From Persicaria tinctoria (taxonomy: Eukaryota; Streptophyta; Magnoliopsida; Caryophyllales; Polygonaceae), in NCBI GenBank assembly GCA_037127255.1, contig JBANSL010000019.1, positions 18,871,001 to 18,935,000 on the forward strand: a stretch of DNA of 64,000 bases, read 5' to 3'. Below the pieces are notes generated by a model. It was not told the origin of the DNA. It made no database searches and saw only the letters and a list, made by a program, of their open reading frames with translations. Position 1 is the stretch's first letter, and every line of letters begins with the position of its first letter. Shown here one piece after another: positions 1-11,367 of this stretch. A program made the translations under genes and the position numbers.

Positions 1-1330
1 CGAATGACCATGGGTGAGTTCAATGGGTGAGCTTTATCCATGTGGAATCTCTTCATAATTTTCTCAATATAATTAGATTGATGGACAAAAATTCCATCTC
101 GTACATGTTCAATTTGTAAACCGAGACAAAACTTGGTTTTCCCAAGATCTTTCATCTCAAATTCTTTCAACAAGTACTTAGTTGTACTTGCGATCTCATT
201 CAGGGTTCCAACAATGTTTAGATCATCAACATATACTGCAATGATGGCAAACCCTGATTCATATCTTTTGATAAAGATACATGGACACCTTGAGTCGTTC
301 TTATATCCTTCCTTTTGAAGGTATTCACTAAGACGATTGTACCACATTCTCTCAGATTGTTTCAGTCCATATAAAGATCTCCTCAACTTTATGGAGAACA
401 TTTCTCGAGGCTTCGATTTGCAAGATTCAGGCATCTTTAGTCCTGTAGGGACCTTCATGTATATATCGGTGTCAAGTGACCCATATAAATATGCAATCAC
501 GACATCCATTAATCGCATTTGTAGCTTTTCAGCCACTACCAAGCTAATTAAAAATCTCAAGGTAGTTGCATCAACTACCGGTGAATATGTATCTTCATAA
601 TCAATTCCTGATATTTCTGAAAAACCTTGTGCTACACGCCTTGCCTTATATCTTGCTACCTCATTTTTCTCATTTCGTTTTCTCACAAAGACCCATTTAT
701 AGCCAACCGGCCTAACACCTTTTGGGGTCTCGGTCTCAGGACTGAAAACTTCACGCTTTTCAAGCGATTTTAATTCTGCTTGAATTGCATCTCGCCATTT
801 AGGCCAATCTTTTCTATGACGGCACTCTTCAACCATTTTAGGTTCAATATCGTCGTCTTCGGCCATCATTTCAACTGCTATTGAAAAGGCAAATATTTCA
901 TCGACAATGACATCTTTTTCTAATCCATTGCATCCTAGTGGATACATAGTTTATGGATATCTCATAATTGTCGGTTTTTCTATCTTCCTCAAGAAGACTC
1001 TCTTTTTCATCTTCTTTAACAAGATTCTCCTCTCCTGAGGAATTTCTTTCGCCTCTAAGGTTATCCTCATTATAGATTTCTTTGCCTTTATCATTATCTT
1101 CATATGTTTGAACTATTGTGAGATCACCAATATTACCCTTTTATCTCCTCGTTTGTCTTGGTTTCAGATCTTTGGAACCAAGTGGTCTACCTCGCTTTCT
1201 ACGTATAGTAGATTCATTAGAAATGGATTTATTAGGTAGATCCATAAGTACTTTAATTCTTGCAGGGGCATTTACAGCAGGTATATGTGACTTCGTATTG
1301 CTGATGTAACAACACATTAGATGCATACAT
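1..1330 (-). pseudogene. Copia-1 pol remnant (RT and integrase tail)
   Basis: Reading the minus strand from about 870 to 1 gives an open Copia reverse transcriptase running off the window edge. It has the KWVF-type N-terminal block, a DVVIAYLYG segment (normally DVKTAFL-G), a YGLKQ block and the catalytic YVDD motif near position 215. Upstream a frameshift near 915-930 separates it from the integrase C-terminal tail at about 1140-1300. The integrase catalytic core and protease are missing. The family is clear from motif order; the reading frame is no longer continuous. Confidence 0.85.
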
Positions 1331-1370
1331 TGTTGAGAATGTCTTCTCCATCATTTGCTCCTCGGTAATT

Positions 1371-3177
1371 TGTTGAGAAAGGAAATCGATATTTGCAATT
1401 AAAATATAAATAAGGAAAAGCAAACCAGATTCCGTCCCTTGCAAATAATTACAAGACTTCCTACCGATGCAGCAGTGGGAAGTCAGGATCGATCCACGAG
1501 GAAGCGTGTCAGCGGATCCTAGGCAGAGGAAGAATTTCACGGCAGAAATCGACTACAGATGCTCGACCTCGAGTAAGGTTACTCGATAGAAGGTCAGGCA
1601 AGTCGAAACAGTCAGGCAACAGTCACAGGTTTTGGTCGATATCGAGGAGATTTGCTCGATATCGAGTAACTTTCGTCGACGTCGAGTTCCTGCAAACCAG
1701 AAGCTACAACGATCTAGGTGATCGAAAATCAGTAGTTGATGTCGACCAGTTTTGGTCGATATTCAGTAAAACAGAAACGAAAGAAACGAAAGAAAATAAA
1801 GAACAAGGCTTTGCGAAATAAACTATGTATGAAAGAAAACTTCCAAGATCGGGGTTTGCAACGACAATAACCAAGCATGCAGAAGGCAAGATAAATAACG
1901 ATAATCATGCAAATTGCATCGAAGGATCAAGCTTTCGCCTTTTCCAACAATTAGACAACTCTTTCAAGAAACCCTAATTGTATCTACCGATTTTATGTTT
2001 ACAATCCAAGTTGTTAGCATGGATCTCCATTGAATGGGTAATAAACACATAAAAGGTAGTAGATGCTCAAAATATGATAAATGTCGGATCTTTACCTCAA
2101 ACACGCATGGCTATCGTCGGGCTCACCCCAACCCAAGAAGTAGGTGGACTACTCGCGCCTCATCGCAATTGCAGACATTGATTGAAAAGAAATAACTTGC
2201 ATTAACTAAATTCAAAGTCTTTACAATTCCGGCACTCCAACTCTCGTTGAATGCCAAAACCCTAAAACCTTTGAACTCTTAAACTTCTCTGCGGAACTAC
2301 TTCTCTCTTCTGAATTGAATCAATAAAATCCAGTCCTATAGGCTTTATTTATAGGCTTCCAATCCTTGCTAATCAAGGAAAGAAAGTATATCTAATTTCT
2401 AAAGATAAAATTTTAATAAAGGGAACATTTATCGAAAAAGGAAATATATCTAAAATATCTAAATATCTTCATGTGGTGGATAAATCCTCTCTCCATAGAT
2501 AGATCTTGATAAAACTTGATAGATTCGGACTTGCTTCACATCCAAGTAATCCAGCTCGACTCGGACAGGCCCAATAGCGTCGCGGCCCAAGAACTTTTTA
2601 CTCAACATCGAGGAATTTCCTCGACATCGAGGAGTAATCTCGTCGACTTCGGGTTTGTCGGCTTCCTCGAGTAGCTCCTTCTCGGAACTGGCTCGGACAT
2701 GTGCTGCTGGTTTACTCGACATCGAGTAATTTCATCGATATCGAGTAACTGTTGCTCGGTGTGTCTTGCTCTTCAGCTTCTCGATCAGATTTCCTTCCTC
2801 GAGTCGAGGTGTGGCTTCAAGTCTTGGTCGACATCGAGTAAATTACTCGATATCGAGTAATGCCCTGAACACGAGTTGGCTTCGTCTTCAGTTCCTCGAT
2901 CAACTCCTCCTCGACCAGGCTTGGGTGCACACTTTTGTTGATATCGAGGAGAATTTCTCGATATCGAGTAACACTCGGCTTCAGCTTTCTCCTCTTGGTT
3001 TTGTCCCGGAATGGCTCCAAATTCTGTAATATTAAACCAAAACTTATGTAGACCTCTATTTCTTGCAAATAAGCATATATTACATAAATTTGACATATTC
3101 TCATCCCGAAATATGCAAAGTGTATAGAATAAGGAGCTAAAATGTGCATTTCAACATGGCTATTTTAGTGGACATCA
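1371..3177 (-). repeat. Athila-like element, left (3') LTR, 1807 bp
   Basis: It runs from TGTTGAGAAAGG to GACATCA and matches the right LTR over its whole length, apart from the nested insertion there, with scattered substitutions and small indels. It contains about a dozen GTCGAYATCGAG-type motifs, often in pairs roughly 18 bp apart (for example 1635-1665, 2714-2745, 2828-2860, 2938-2970). Short ORFs here are by-products of these repeats, reading as SISS, RYRV or LDIE depending on frame. Confidence 0.85.
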
Positions 3178-4846
3178 AATCACCCCATACTTAAACTTGT
3201 TTGTCCCCAAGCAATAACTTGGACGGTCATTCAGGGGAAGAATTAAAAACTCTCAACATCATAGATTCATTCTTATATAACCCTGCAATCAATTACCATC
3301 ATCGAAAAGGTACTTGTGCCACAAAACCATGCATGTGCAAAATAAAAAGCAACATCTACTCATAAAAGGAGGGTTATGCAAAAACAATTTATGTGACAAA
3401 ACATTAATAATCAAGAGGACTTTAATTTAAGCTCAATAAGGAGTAGATTGGTAAAAAGGCTAAAGGGTAGGCAATGTTTGGCAATGTGCTGCTAATGATC
3501 CGGGGAAATGGATTAATTCCAAACTTTCATACCACATCCCTTCTTCATAAGATTCATCACCTTCTATAATGCTTTTTCCAATAATAATGCTTTTACCTCT
3601 CTGACCTCAGCACTGCCTTCTCGCGAGTCGCAAACATGAGTGTCATGAATGGCCCCGGATACTTAGTGCTTTGGACTCCTCACATTGTGTCCCATCCCGC
3701 GGAACTATTATATCAACGCAAGCAAGGTCGATCTACCTTTATCTCCTGAGGTGACCAGATTTTCTTTCACTCATTAAATTTTCCATATATTTCAAATATT
3801 ATTGCCAAACTCCAATTATAGTAACAACAACACAAACACCATATAATAATCTCCATAATGTAACATCATTCTCAATATAATCCCCGGATAGGAAATAAGG
3901 TAAAGAATGGCAATATTTAGAACATGTGGAGCAATAATTGAAATAAGGCATATATATGGCTTGTGTGATGCATAAGCATAGGTATGGCTAGGATATAACA
4001 ATATGAGCATTATATGAAAATATAAAGTCCTCCATCCTCTTATCATGCAACATGTAAAAAGCAATATCAAATTTTACCTCCTTTCATGGTTTTCAAGAAA
4101 TAATGCACTTCATTGTGACTTCTCTTTACTAGGCAATTTCATGATATATCTCTAATGAATCCAATTTTGCATCGTCGAGTTCAACTAAAGCTTCCATGAC
4201 ACTATTTCTTTGAACAATTTACAAGCAATGGGAGATGTCTCATAGAATTTTGAGTTTTAGCCTAGTGCATAAAAATTTAAAATTTTACTCAAAATTTCAC
4301 CATGTAAAACAAAAAACAAGACTAAAACATATAATAATGATAATGAGCTCTTCCCTCACCCCATACTTAAAAAATACAGTGTCCACACTGTATAAAATCA
4401 ATTAAAAACAAGAGTAAAGGAAGGAACTCACCGAATAATGCGTCGAGGAAGGCAAAATAGGGCATGTCGAGGAACGGGGTTGGTCGACATCGAGGAATTT
4501 AGTTGATGTCGAGTAATTTTCAGTGTCGAGTGAAATGCTGAAGTCGAGGAGCTTTCTGACTTGGTCGATGTCGAGTTGGCCTACTCGATATCGAGTAAAA
4601 CTGGGCTGTTCTTCTTGGTCGTTCTCGACTAGCCTAGTCGATTTCGACTATCTTTCAGGGACTTCTTATTCCACCTTTCGCGATCCTTTTATGCTTGCCG
4701 ACCTAAAAGTGTTAGATTTCACACGAAGACAAGACTTTCCACATGAAGTATTCTAAACTAAAGAACAAAAACCAAAACCAAAAAATAAAAGTTCCAAAGT
4801 CCCAAAATTCAAAAGTTTTATATACATGCTCTAGATTTTAGAGTCG
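3178..4846 (-). other. Athila-like element, non-coding 3' interior with polypurine tract
   Basis: Starting at the inner edge of the left LTR, the minus strand carries a purine-rich tract (AAGTATGGGGTGATT, about 3178-3192) that fits a polypurine tract for plus-strand priming. A second similar tract occurs near 4358. Palindromic TCGAYRTCGAG motifs reappear at 4480-4640. No RT, integrase or env-like frame was found, though this is where pol would lie in a complete element. Confidence 0.6.
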
Positions 4847-6538
4847 CTAGGCCGACTTCTCCGTTTGTGCTCCAGGACCGTTAATGCGGGGCCCGCTTGT
4901 GCTTGGCCCTTCTCCTGGATCATCTAGGTCTTGATTGTAGTATGCAAGCTCGGCTGATAGGTGGTTGCTTGCATAGTCTCCCTTTTCTCTCTTCCTTTCC
5001 TTTCCAGCTCTCATTCTCCGCAGATTCTCTCGCCACGGGGCCTTACCTCCCCTTAAATTATTTATAAATTTCTTAATGGACTGAGGAGGAGTAGAACTCA
5101 TACCTGGTCTTACCTTTTCAGGCCCAAAACAAAAATCTTCGGGCTTAGGGTTGGTCGATGTCGAGTAAATTTGGTCGACATCGAGTACAAGGACCCCATA
5201 CTTAGGCTCTTGGCAAGTCTGGTGCTCAGCAGGAGAAGTCGATGTCGAGTAAAATTGGTCGACATCGAGTAACACTTTGGTCGACATCGAGGAAGTCAAG
5301 TCGATGTCGAGTTGCCTTCTGGTTTTTTCCCCTGCCGGTTGCTTGATCCCGTGGTTGCTAATGCTCTTTACCTCCAGCCATGAAATTTCCTCTTTTGCAG
5401 AGCCAAAAGAGAAATCTAAGACCTCATCGCCTATTGTAAAGGTGAGCAATCGTTGTTTGACACTAATCTTGGCATCTGCAGTAGCTAGAAATGGTCTACC
5501 AAGAATAATAGGGCTAGTAGGATCTTCAACACATTCTATAATCAGGAAATCAGCGGGAATAAAGAACTTACCAACCTGGACAGGGACATTCTCAACCATA
5601 CCTGTAGGGATGACCACTGTATTGTTTGCCATGTATAGCTTGGCATCCACAGGCTCTATAGACCCTATCTTCACCTTTCGCGAGATTGATAAGGGCATGA
5701 TACTCACGCTTGCTCCTAAATCACATAAGGACTCATATTTATATTGTCCAAATCCCACAGTAACAGAAAACTTACCGGGGTCAGGTCTCTTCTCAGGGAA
5801 GTGGAGCACTTTGTATTCGCTGGCGATTTCTGAGATGGGTCTCTTGTTGCTCAGGATCTCCTTGAGGAATTTGACATACGCAGGCATCTCTTGAAGAGCT
5901 TCTATAAAAGGAATAGAGACATTTAGTTCTTGAAGCATATTAACAAAACGTTTGAACCTACCTGCAGTGGGATCTTTTAGTGCCTTGGAAAGGAAAGGCA
6001 GTGTCTTTTTCTGCTTCGGAGCCAGAACAGATGTCGGAGGTTTTGCAGAGTCCTCGACATCGACCACTTTTTCCTCGACATCGACAAGGGTTTGCTCGAC
6101 ATCGACAACTGTTGTCGATTTCGAGTTGTTGTGTTGTGCAGACGAGTCCGAGCTTGGCTTCTCCTCTATGTCGAGTTGTGCTTTGTCGATATCGACCAAA
6201 TGTTGATCGATATCGAGTTGCTGCTGCTCGTTGTCGTGTTGCTGCTCTGCTTTGTCCTGGTGCTTTCCGACCTCTGGCTCGTGTAATTGGTGCCCGCTCT
6301 TGAACTTTACAGTTGCGACATGTCCGGTCTCCCCCTTAGGATTTGCTTCTGTTTGCCCAGGGAGTTGCCCGGTCGGTCGTGGAATTTGTGCCGCGAATTG
6401 ACCCATCTGGATCTCTATGTTCCTCTTCCAGATATCCAGCTCTCCAAATCTTGTGTTGAAATTCTGGAGCTGATTATTGATGGCGCTTGTAGACTGCTGC
6501 TGTTGTGCATGATTTCGGCGCATCTCATCAGGGATCAT
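4847..6538 (-). CDS. Gag C-terminal/aspartic protease ORF of the Athila-like element (563 aa)
   Basis: One open minus-strand frame. It is Gln-rich at the N-terminus, then has an acidic stretch with LDID, VDVE and LDIE repeats. The retropepsin-like domain follows, with the CDLGAS active-site motif (Asp-Leu-Gly-Ala) and an ILGRPFL block. The C-terminal part repeats LDVDQ..YSTSTS twice. These peptides come from the palindromic DNA motif read in different frames. In Athila elements gag and protease are normally followed by RT; here the frame ends without it. The upstream gag is frameshifted relative to this ORF, so a fused product would not be made as it stands. Confidence 0.75.
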   Translation of the reverse strand: MIPDEMRRNHAQQQQSTSAINNQLQNFNTRFGELDIWKRNIEIQMGQFAAQIPRPTGQLPGQTEANPKGETGHVATVKFKSGHQLHEPEVGKHQDKAEQQHDNEQQQLDIDQHLVDIDKAQLDIEEKPSSDSSAQHNNSKSTTVVDVEQTLVDVEEKVVDVEDSAKPPTSVLAPKQKKTLPFLSKALKDPTAGRFKRFVNMLQELNVSIPFIEALQEMPAYVKFLKEILSNKRPISEIASEYKVLHFPEKRPDPGKFSVTVGFGQYKYESLCDLGASVSIMPLSISRKVKIGSIEPVDAKLYMANNTVVIPTGMVENVPVQVGKFFIPADFLIIECVEDPTSPIILGRPFLATADAKISVKQRLLTFTIGDEVLDFSFGSAKEEISWLEVKSISNHGIKQPAGEKTRRQLDIDLTSSMSTKVLLDVDQFYSTSTSPAEHQTCQEPKYGVLVLDVDQIYSTSTNPKPEDFCFGPEKVRPGMSSTPPQSIKKFINNLRGGKAPWRENLRRMRAGKERKREKGDYASNHLSAELAYYNQDLDDPGEGPSTSGPRINGPGAQTEKSA

Positions 6539-6539
6539 C

Positions 6540-7781
6540 TGTAGATCATCCTTCCGTTGATCTCTTTCTGGATGTCCTGGAGCTCTGTATGGTGGGGGTT
6601 CCTAGGGGCACCTTGGTTCCATTGTGGTTGCTGAAACCTTTGGTCCCCCATATAGCGATTGGGACCCCCTGCATAAGCTACCTCTTCGTGAGTCTCTGCC
6701 ATCCTGACTTACTCCGTGTGGGGGCACTCAGTAGTGGTGTGCCTTTGTGAACCACATTCGATGCATGGTTGGTTGATAGAGAGGTACTTGACTTGCTTGA
6801 GTAGCTTGTGATTTTGATCTTTGTAGTACTGCTCCCTAACATTTGGTTCAATCTCCCTAGAAGGCTCATAGAGGGGCATGGATGGGACTGGCATGGCGTA
6901 GGCATCTTGATCATAGTTTGTTGAAGTCCCATATTTTTTTGTCGTAGTTGGTCAGCTTGTCGAGGGCAGCCCATGCATCAGCTGGCGGCATTGTTAGATA
7001 CTCGTAATGAGTATACGTGTTAATCCTATCCTTAGCAGCCAGGTCAAGAGAATTGAAGAAAATCTCCTGAACGACGCAGGGTTGCTGTCCATGGGTAGGG
7101 CAGGATCGCAGGAGATCCTTATAGCGTTCCCATGCTTTAGCTAGCGGTTTTCCAGGCTTCTGTTTGAAAGATGTAATCTTCTGGCGAAGGAGCGTTGTCT
7201 TGGCAGGAGGAAAGAATTTGTTGAGGAATTCCTGCCTTACTTCAGCCCATGTCGTGAGGGATCGTGGACGGAGACCTTCAAGCCACTTTAATGTTGGACC
7301 AGTTAGAGACCAACGAAAAGCCTTCATCAAGACATATTCCAAAGTGGTACCTTCAGCAAGAGTACGGCACATGTCAGTAAAGTTGGTAATATGTTGAAGA
7401 GGGCATTCATTAAATCTACCGTAAAAAAGCATTATGTTTAATTTCAATGAGGAAAGGAGTGCAAATTTCATAGTTATTCTCAGGGATTAGAATAGCCGAT
7501 TCAGGCACGACGAGAGTCGGGTGCATGTAATCCTCTGCAGTTGTAGGGTATTAGGCACGCTCATCTTCCAATTGCCTTCTTCGCTCCGTTTCCTGCGTAG
7601 TGCGTGTTCTCTCAGCAATGAGAGCAATGTCTTTGGCGGCTAGTTCCCTCTGAAGCCTCTGTATCAGTTGTTCCTGTGTTTCTGCCGCCGCCATGACTCT
7701 TTTTAGTTTAGCGTGGACATGTATAAGGCGTTCCGGTTCGTCTAAGTCGTCAAACTCAGGTGGTTGACCAGAACGGCGCAT
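6540..7781 (-). pseudogene. Athila-like gag, broken by stops and frameshifts
   Basis: Three successive minus-strand frames make up a gag. 7781-7551 is a charged, coiled-coil-like N-terminal region that ends at a TAA. 7471-6911 is the retrotransposon-gag core (HITNF, ALxW, FPP motifs). 6894-6709 carries a CX2CX4HX4C zinc knuckle (CIECGSQRHTTTEC) and ends in a stop. About 50 further codons link to the 4847-6538 ORF after another shift. At least four disruptions are needed to explain the reading frame. Confidence 0.75.
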
Positions 7782-7844
7782 ACACCTGCGAAGTAACTCA
7801 AAGCAAACGTGAGATTTAACTACCTAAAGCGCGAATGATTGCTT

Positions 7845-7864
7845 CCCCGGCAACGACGCCAATT
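7845..7864 (-). other. Primer-binding site of the Athila-like element (tRNA-Asp type)
   Basis: Immediately inside the 5' LTR the minus strand reads TTGGCGTCGTTGCCGGGG. This matches the Athila-class PBS (TGGCGCCGTTGCCGGGG) with one substitution. It fixes the element orientation as minus and supports the lineage call. Confidence 0.8.
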
Positions 7865-8103
7865 TATTGAGAGAGGAAATCGATATTTGCAATTAAAATA
7901 TAAATAAGGCAAAGCAAACCAGATTCCCTCCCTTGCAAATAATTACAAGACTTCCTCCCGATGCAGCAGTGGGAAGTCAGGATCGATCCACAAGGAAGCG
8001 TGTCAGCGGATCCTAGGCAGCGGAAGAATCTCACGGCAAAAATCGACTACAAATGCTCGACCTCGAGTAAGGTTACTCGACAGAAGGTCAGGCAAGTCGA
8101 AAC

Positions 8104-9022
8104 TGATGTATAGCAATCGGCTAGGCCGGCCAATTGCTAAACTAAAAGCGCGATCTTGCTTAGCTCCTTGAATTTCTCTTACTTGATGTCGAATTTGTAA
8201 CTAGTAGACTCCGAGAATCACTAATTAATTAACGAATGTTAACTAATTAACAATTGGCGCAGACTCGTAACCGATTGAATTCCTTCTCACCGTTGGTCTC
8301 GCAATTAGCTATTTGGCTTTTGAAATTCAACAATGGTGGCTGCCCTCACAAATTGCCAACTGAAGTGACGTGGGATGACCTGATGAAAGTGAATTTGAAT
8401 GTAAGCAATATTTGATCAGCAAAATCGAATGCATATGAATAGGATTGCAACGGGATTAATTCCTTGGATCGGGTGAATGTGAAACGGAATGCGGGTTGGA
8501 TTGATAATCGAGAACCCTTTAATCCATAAAGGGGTTTCTCAATTCTATTCAATCTGATTTAATCAAAGAGAACTACAATATTTAAATAGAAGACTAACAA
8601 CCAATTCTAATCATGCAAGATAGAATTTAGGTTGATAAAGATAGATAAAAATAACCTAAAGATAAATAAACCTAACGAAGATAGAATTTAAATACTTAGG
8701 GAACAAGATATATCTAGAGGAGATATAATCTTGTACATTATTAATCTAATTGCATAAAATAATAATTAATAAAATAATAAACTAATTTGAAGACTAGAAC
8801 CGGCCCACACATTCAAGCTACTCGACATGGGCCTCAAGAGCACTCGACATGGGCCAAGGCCTACTCGATATACATCTTGAATCTTCTTCCATGGTGGCGC
8901 CTTCTTCTTCCTCCTTTTGAGGAAGACACTCTTTGCTATCAATGGCCCTCGAATCGTTCTTGAGAGCTCGTCTGGATCAAGATCATTGTTTGACCCACAG
9001 AAGGTCATCTTGATCCGCATCA
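8104..9022 (-). repeat. Left LTR-like arm of the inverted element
   Basis: Minus-strand LTR beginning TGATGCGG right after a purine tract at 9023-9040 and ending ..ATACATCA at 8104. It holds AT-rich sequence with TTAGGTTTATTTATCTTTA-like blocks that also occur in the right arm. The last codons of the internal ORF read into it. Confidence 0.65.
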
Positions 9023-10046
9023 TTCTCCCCTTCTTAGCTTCGATTCGTCCTCGAATCGAGTCATTGATGATCAAAGGGGAAGGAGCAACCACCAAAAAGT
9101 AACTTCCTTGACAATCAACTTGAGATGGCGCCAGCAGAATTTGAGGCAAAGGAACCTCAAAAACAACACCTGTCATAGGGAACATTGAGCAATCAAGAGG
9201 AACAATATAAATAGGCTCAATAACCCTATGAACTTCAGAATTATCAACATTAGGAACATTCTCAAGAGGTACAACAGCTAACTCAAGAGAAGTGTCCCCA
9301 ACGTCCTCATCGTTGTCGTCAGAAGCAACCACATCATCTGGCGCAGCACTGCAGTCCACTTGCAGAGCTATTTCGGAGGTCTTCCCGGGGGAGTCTTGCA
9401 GCGTGTGACCAACCGTTGGAAAGATCGTCGAGTCAGCTTCGCAACAAGACTGAGTTGACTCAATTCCGAGTTCGGAGTCAACGGGAATCTGCGAAACAAA
9501 ATTATCGCGCAGTGCAGTCTCTTGGCCAACGAAAGTATCCGAAACAACCTTCTTTACCTTCCTGTCGGCCGTATAATCAAGAAAAATCACATCCACATCG
9601 GAAGAGGATATCTCCAAGATCTCAGAGATAGGTGACGCGTGAGGCTGACTATTAAGAAGTTTCTGAATATAAGCCTTCCTCCAAGCGTCATCAAGCCAAT
9701 TAGCTTGCCGTTGGGCCGCTTCCTCCAACTTTCGCTTTCGTTCCTCCTCAATTTCTCGTTGTTGGAGAAGCCAAATCTGACGAAGGCGATGTTGTTGTTG
9801 TCGTTTCTCCTCCTCAATTGCGGCTTGACGTTGACGCTCAAGGAGGAGTTGTTGTTGTCGACACCTCTCCTCTTCAATTTCCGCTTGCCGTTGAAGCCAA
9901 AGGCGGCGCCTTTGAGCCTTTCGTTGTCGCTCTAAAGCTTGTTGTTGTTGCAAAGCCCTTCTCTGAAGCTCTCGTCGGCGTCGTTGTTGTGCAGCCCATG
10001 GATCGGGATCATCCTCCCAATCGTCTCCCCAGATTTCCCAAGCCAT
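8766..10046 (-). CDS. Gln/Arg-rich coiled-coil ORF of the inverted element (426 aa)
   Basis: Starts at ATG 10046, 66 nt inside a primer-binding-like site (element sense TTGGTACTCAGAGACGGG, about 10095-10112). Residues 1-120 are acidic, then a long run rich in Arg, Gln and Glu (RRREL, QQQ, EEER repeats) that predicts a coiled coil. The middle is acidic and low in recognisable motifs. A short REAKKGRM-like segment overlaps the purine tract, and the ORF continues into the LTR arm. No protease, RT or integrase signature is visible. It is probably a gag-like protein of a non-autonomous Gypsy-type family; I do not recognise a named domain. Confidence 0.55.
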   Translation of the reverse strand: MAWEIWGDDWEDDPDPWAAQQRRRRELQRRALQQQQALERQRKAQRRRLWLQRQAEIEEERCRQQQLLLERQRQAAIEEEKRQQQHRLRQIWLLQQREIEEERKRKLEEAAQRQANWLDDAWRKAYIQKLLNSQPHASPISEILEISSSDVDVIFLDYTADRKVKKVVSDTFVGQETALRDNFVSQIPVDSELGIESTQSCCEADSTIFPTVGHTLQDSPGKTSEIALQVDCSAAPDDVVASDDNDEDVGDTSLELAVVPLENVPNVDNSEVHRVIEPIYIVPLDCSMFPMTGVVFEVPLPQILLAPSQVDCQGSYFLVVAPSPLIINDSIRGRIEAKKGRMMRIKMTFCGSNNDLDPDELSRTIRGPLIAKSVFLKRRKKKAPPWKKIQDVYRVGLGPCRVLLRPMSSSLNVWAGSSLQISLLFY

Positions 10047-10211
10047 TAAATCAAAACATCAGTATCATCAAAGAAACAAAGAGCGTAGCATAACCCGTCT
10101 CTGAGTACCAATTGATGTATCCCTTCCATTTGTACTTTCTCATTGCTGCTCCCTTCCATTTGCTCTTCAATGACTCGATTTGAGGACGAATCGAAGCTAA
10201 GAAGGGGAGAA

Positions 10212-11367
10212 TGATGCATATCAAGATGGCCTTTTGTGGGTCAAACAATGATCTTGATCCAGGCGAGCTCTCAAGACCGATTCGAGGGCCATTGATGGCG
10301 AAGAGTGTCATCCTCAAAAGGAGGAAGAAGGCTCCACCATGGAACAAGGTTCAAAGGAGCAAGGTGAGCTAATGTTCAAATTTGGGTTCGTTCTTAATGG
10401 GTTGACAACATTTCGACGTCTCAGTAAAACGGATCGTTCGGAGTCCATATTTATCGGATGAGGTCGTGCCATACCTTGTTGGAACGAGGACGAAAAGATC
10501 TACAACTTTTCTGTTGAAGGTTTCTCCAAAATCGATGTCGAGAATGGCCGAAATTCATCATCTTTGCAGCTGTCACTGTTTGGACGAATTTCCACATATT
10601 TATTTAGTTAATTTCGAATTTAATTAATTAGATATATTTATTTTATGCAATTAGGAAATAATAAGGTGGAAGGAAAATATCTCATCTAGGTAATTCCTTT
10701 TCCACCAAGTTGTTATTTATCTATCTTTATTAGGTTTGATTTATCTTAGGAAATAATTAGCTATCTTTAGATATTTTATTTATCTTTATCTAACCAAAGC
10801 TCTATCTTTTGCAAAGATAGAATTGGTATGTTTTTCTATTTAAAAAACATTGTAATCTTTGAATTATTCAGATTGGAAAATATATTGAGGAACCCTTTTT
10901 AGGATTAAAAAGGTTCTTCAATCTCCCAATCCAAAAGTCTTCGCAATCAATTTATGTTCTTGTTTCATTCATACAACCAAGATCCAAACACAACTCACCC
11001 AAGCACAATCCCAAACCACACACAAAGGAGAAACCAATCCTGAGAAACCGTCGCTGGATCAGAGAAGTGGTCGCTGAGTCTGCCCAGAACCGTCGCCACT
11101 GTTCGGGCCGCCCGGCGCCTTCCTTGGCCACCCCGCGGCCATCCCAGCGTCGTTGCTGCTGCGTTGCTTCTGTCGCTGTTTCGCTGTTGCCGTTTTCTTA
11201 GTTTTTATTTGTTCGTTTTCCTTTCTTTCACAATGGTTTCAAATCTCTATTGTAATTAATTGTAAACATCGAGAATAGCGAGAATAATTGCAAGATCGGG
11301 CCATCAATAGTTTGGTGTTCTTGATCCTGAACCCACGGGCGAAGGATCGGGGATTCCAAACGCATCA
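10212..11367 (+). repeat. Right LTR-like arm of the inverted element
   Basis: Plus-strand LTR beginning TGATGCATATC immediately after a purine tract (10196-10211) and ending ACGCATCA. It shares the AGGTTTGATTTATC, ATTGAGGAACCC and GGATTAAAAAGG-type blocks with the left arm in opposite orientation. A Lys/Arg-rich reading frame at its start is the mirror of the ORF tail in the other arm. Confidence 0.65.

Larger units (their letters stand above)
8104..11367. mobile_element. Inverted (tail-out) LTR retroelement, TSD GAAAC
   Basis: The insertion starts TGATGTAT, ends ACGCATCA and is flanked by GAAAC (8099-8103 and 11368-11372). Around 8889-9080 and 10140-10345 are reverse complements of each other. 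Each arm has a purine tract (GAAGGGGAGAA) followed by TGATGC.., the normal start of a 3' LTR, but the arms point away from each other. Both outer ends therefore look like LTR 3' (U5) ends. Arms differ in length (919 and 1156 bp) and diverge away from the purine tract, suggesting two related elements were joined. Confidence 0.75.

Noticed and set aside
2459..3149. Several 60-110 codon ORFs on both strands in the Athila-like LTRs (also 11288-12903)
   Set aside because: They are by-products of the palindromic TCGAYATCGAG repeats (SISS, RYRV, LDIE reading frames), occur in both LTR copies and have no domain.
5277..6544. Plus-strand ORFs of 84-205 codons over the gag-protease gene
   Set aside because: Antisense shadows of the minus-strand retropepsin ORF.
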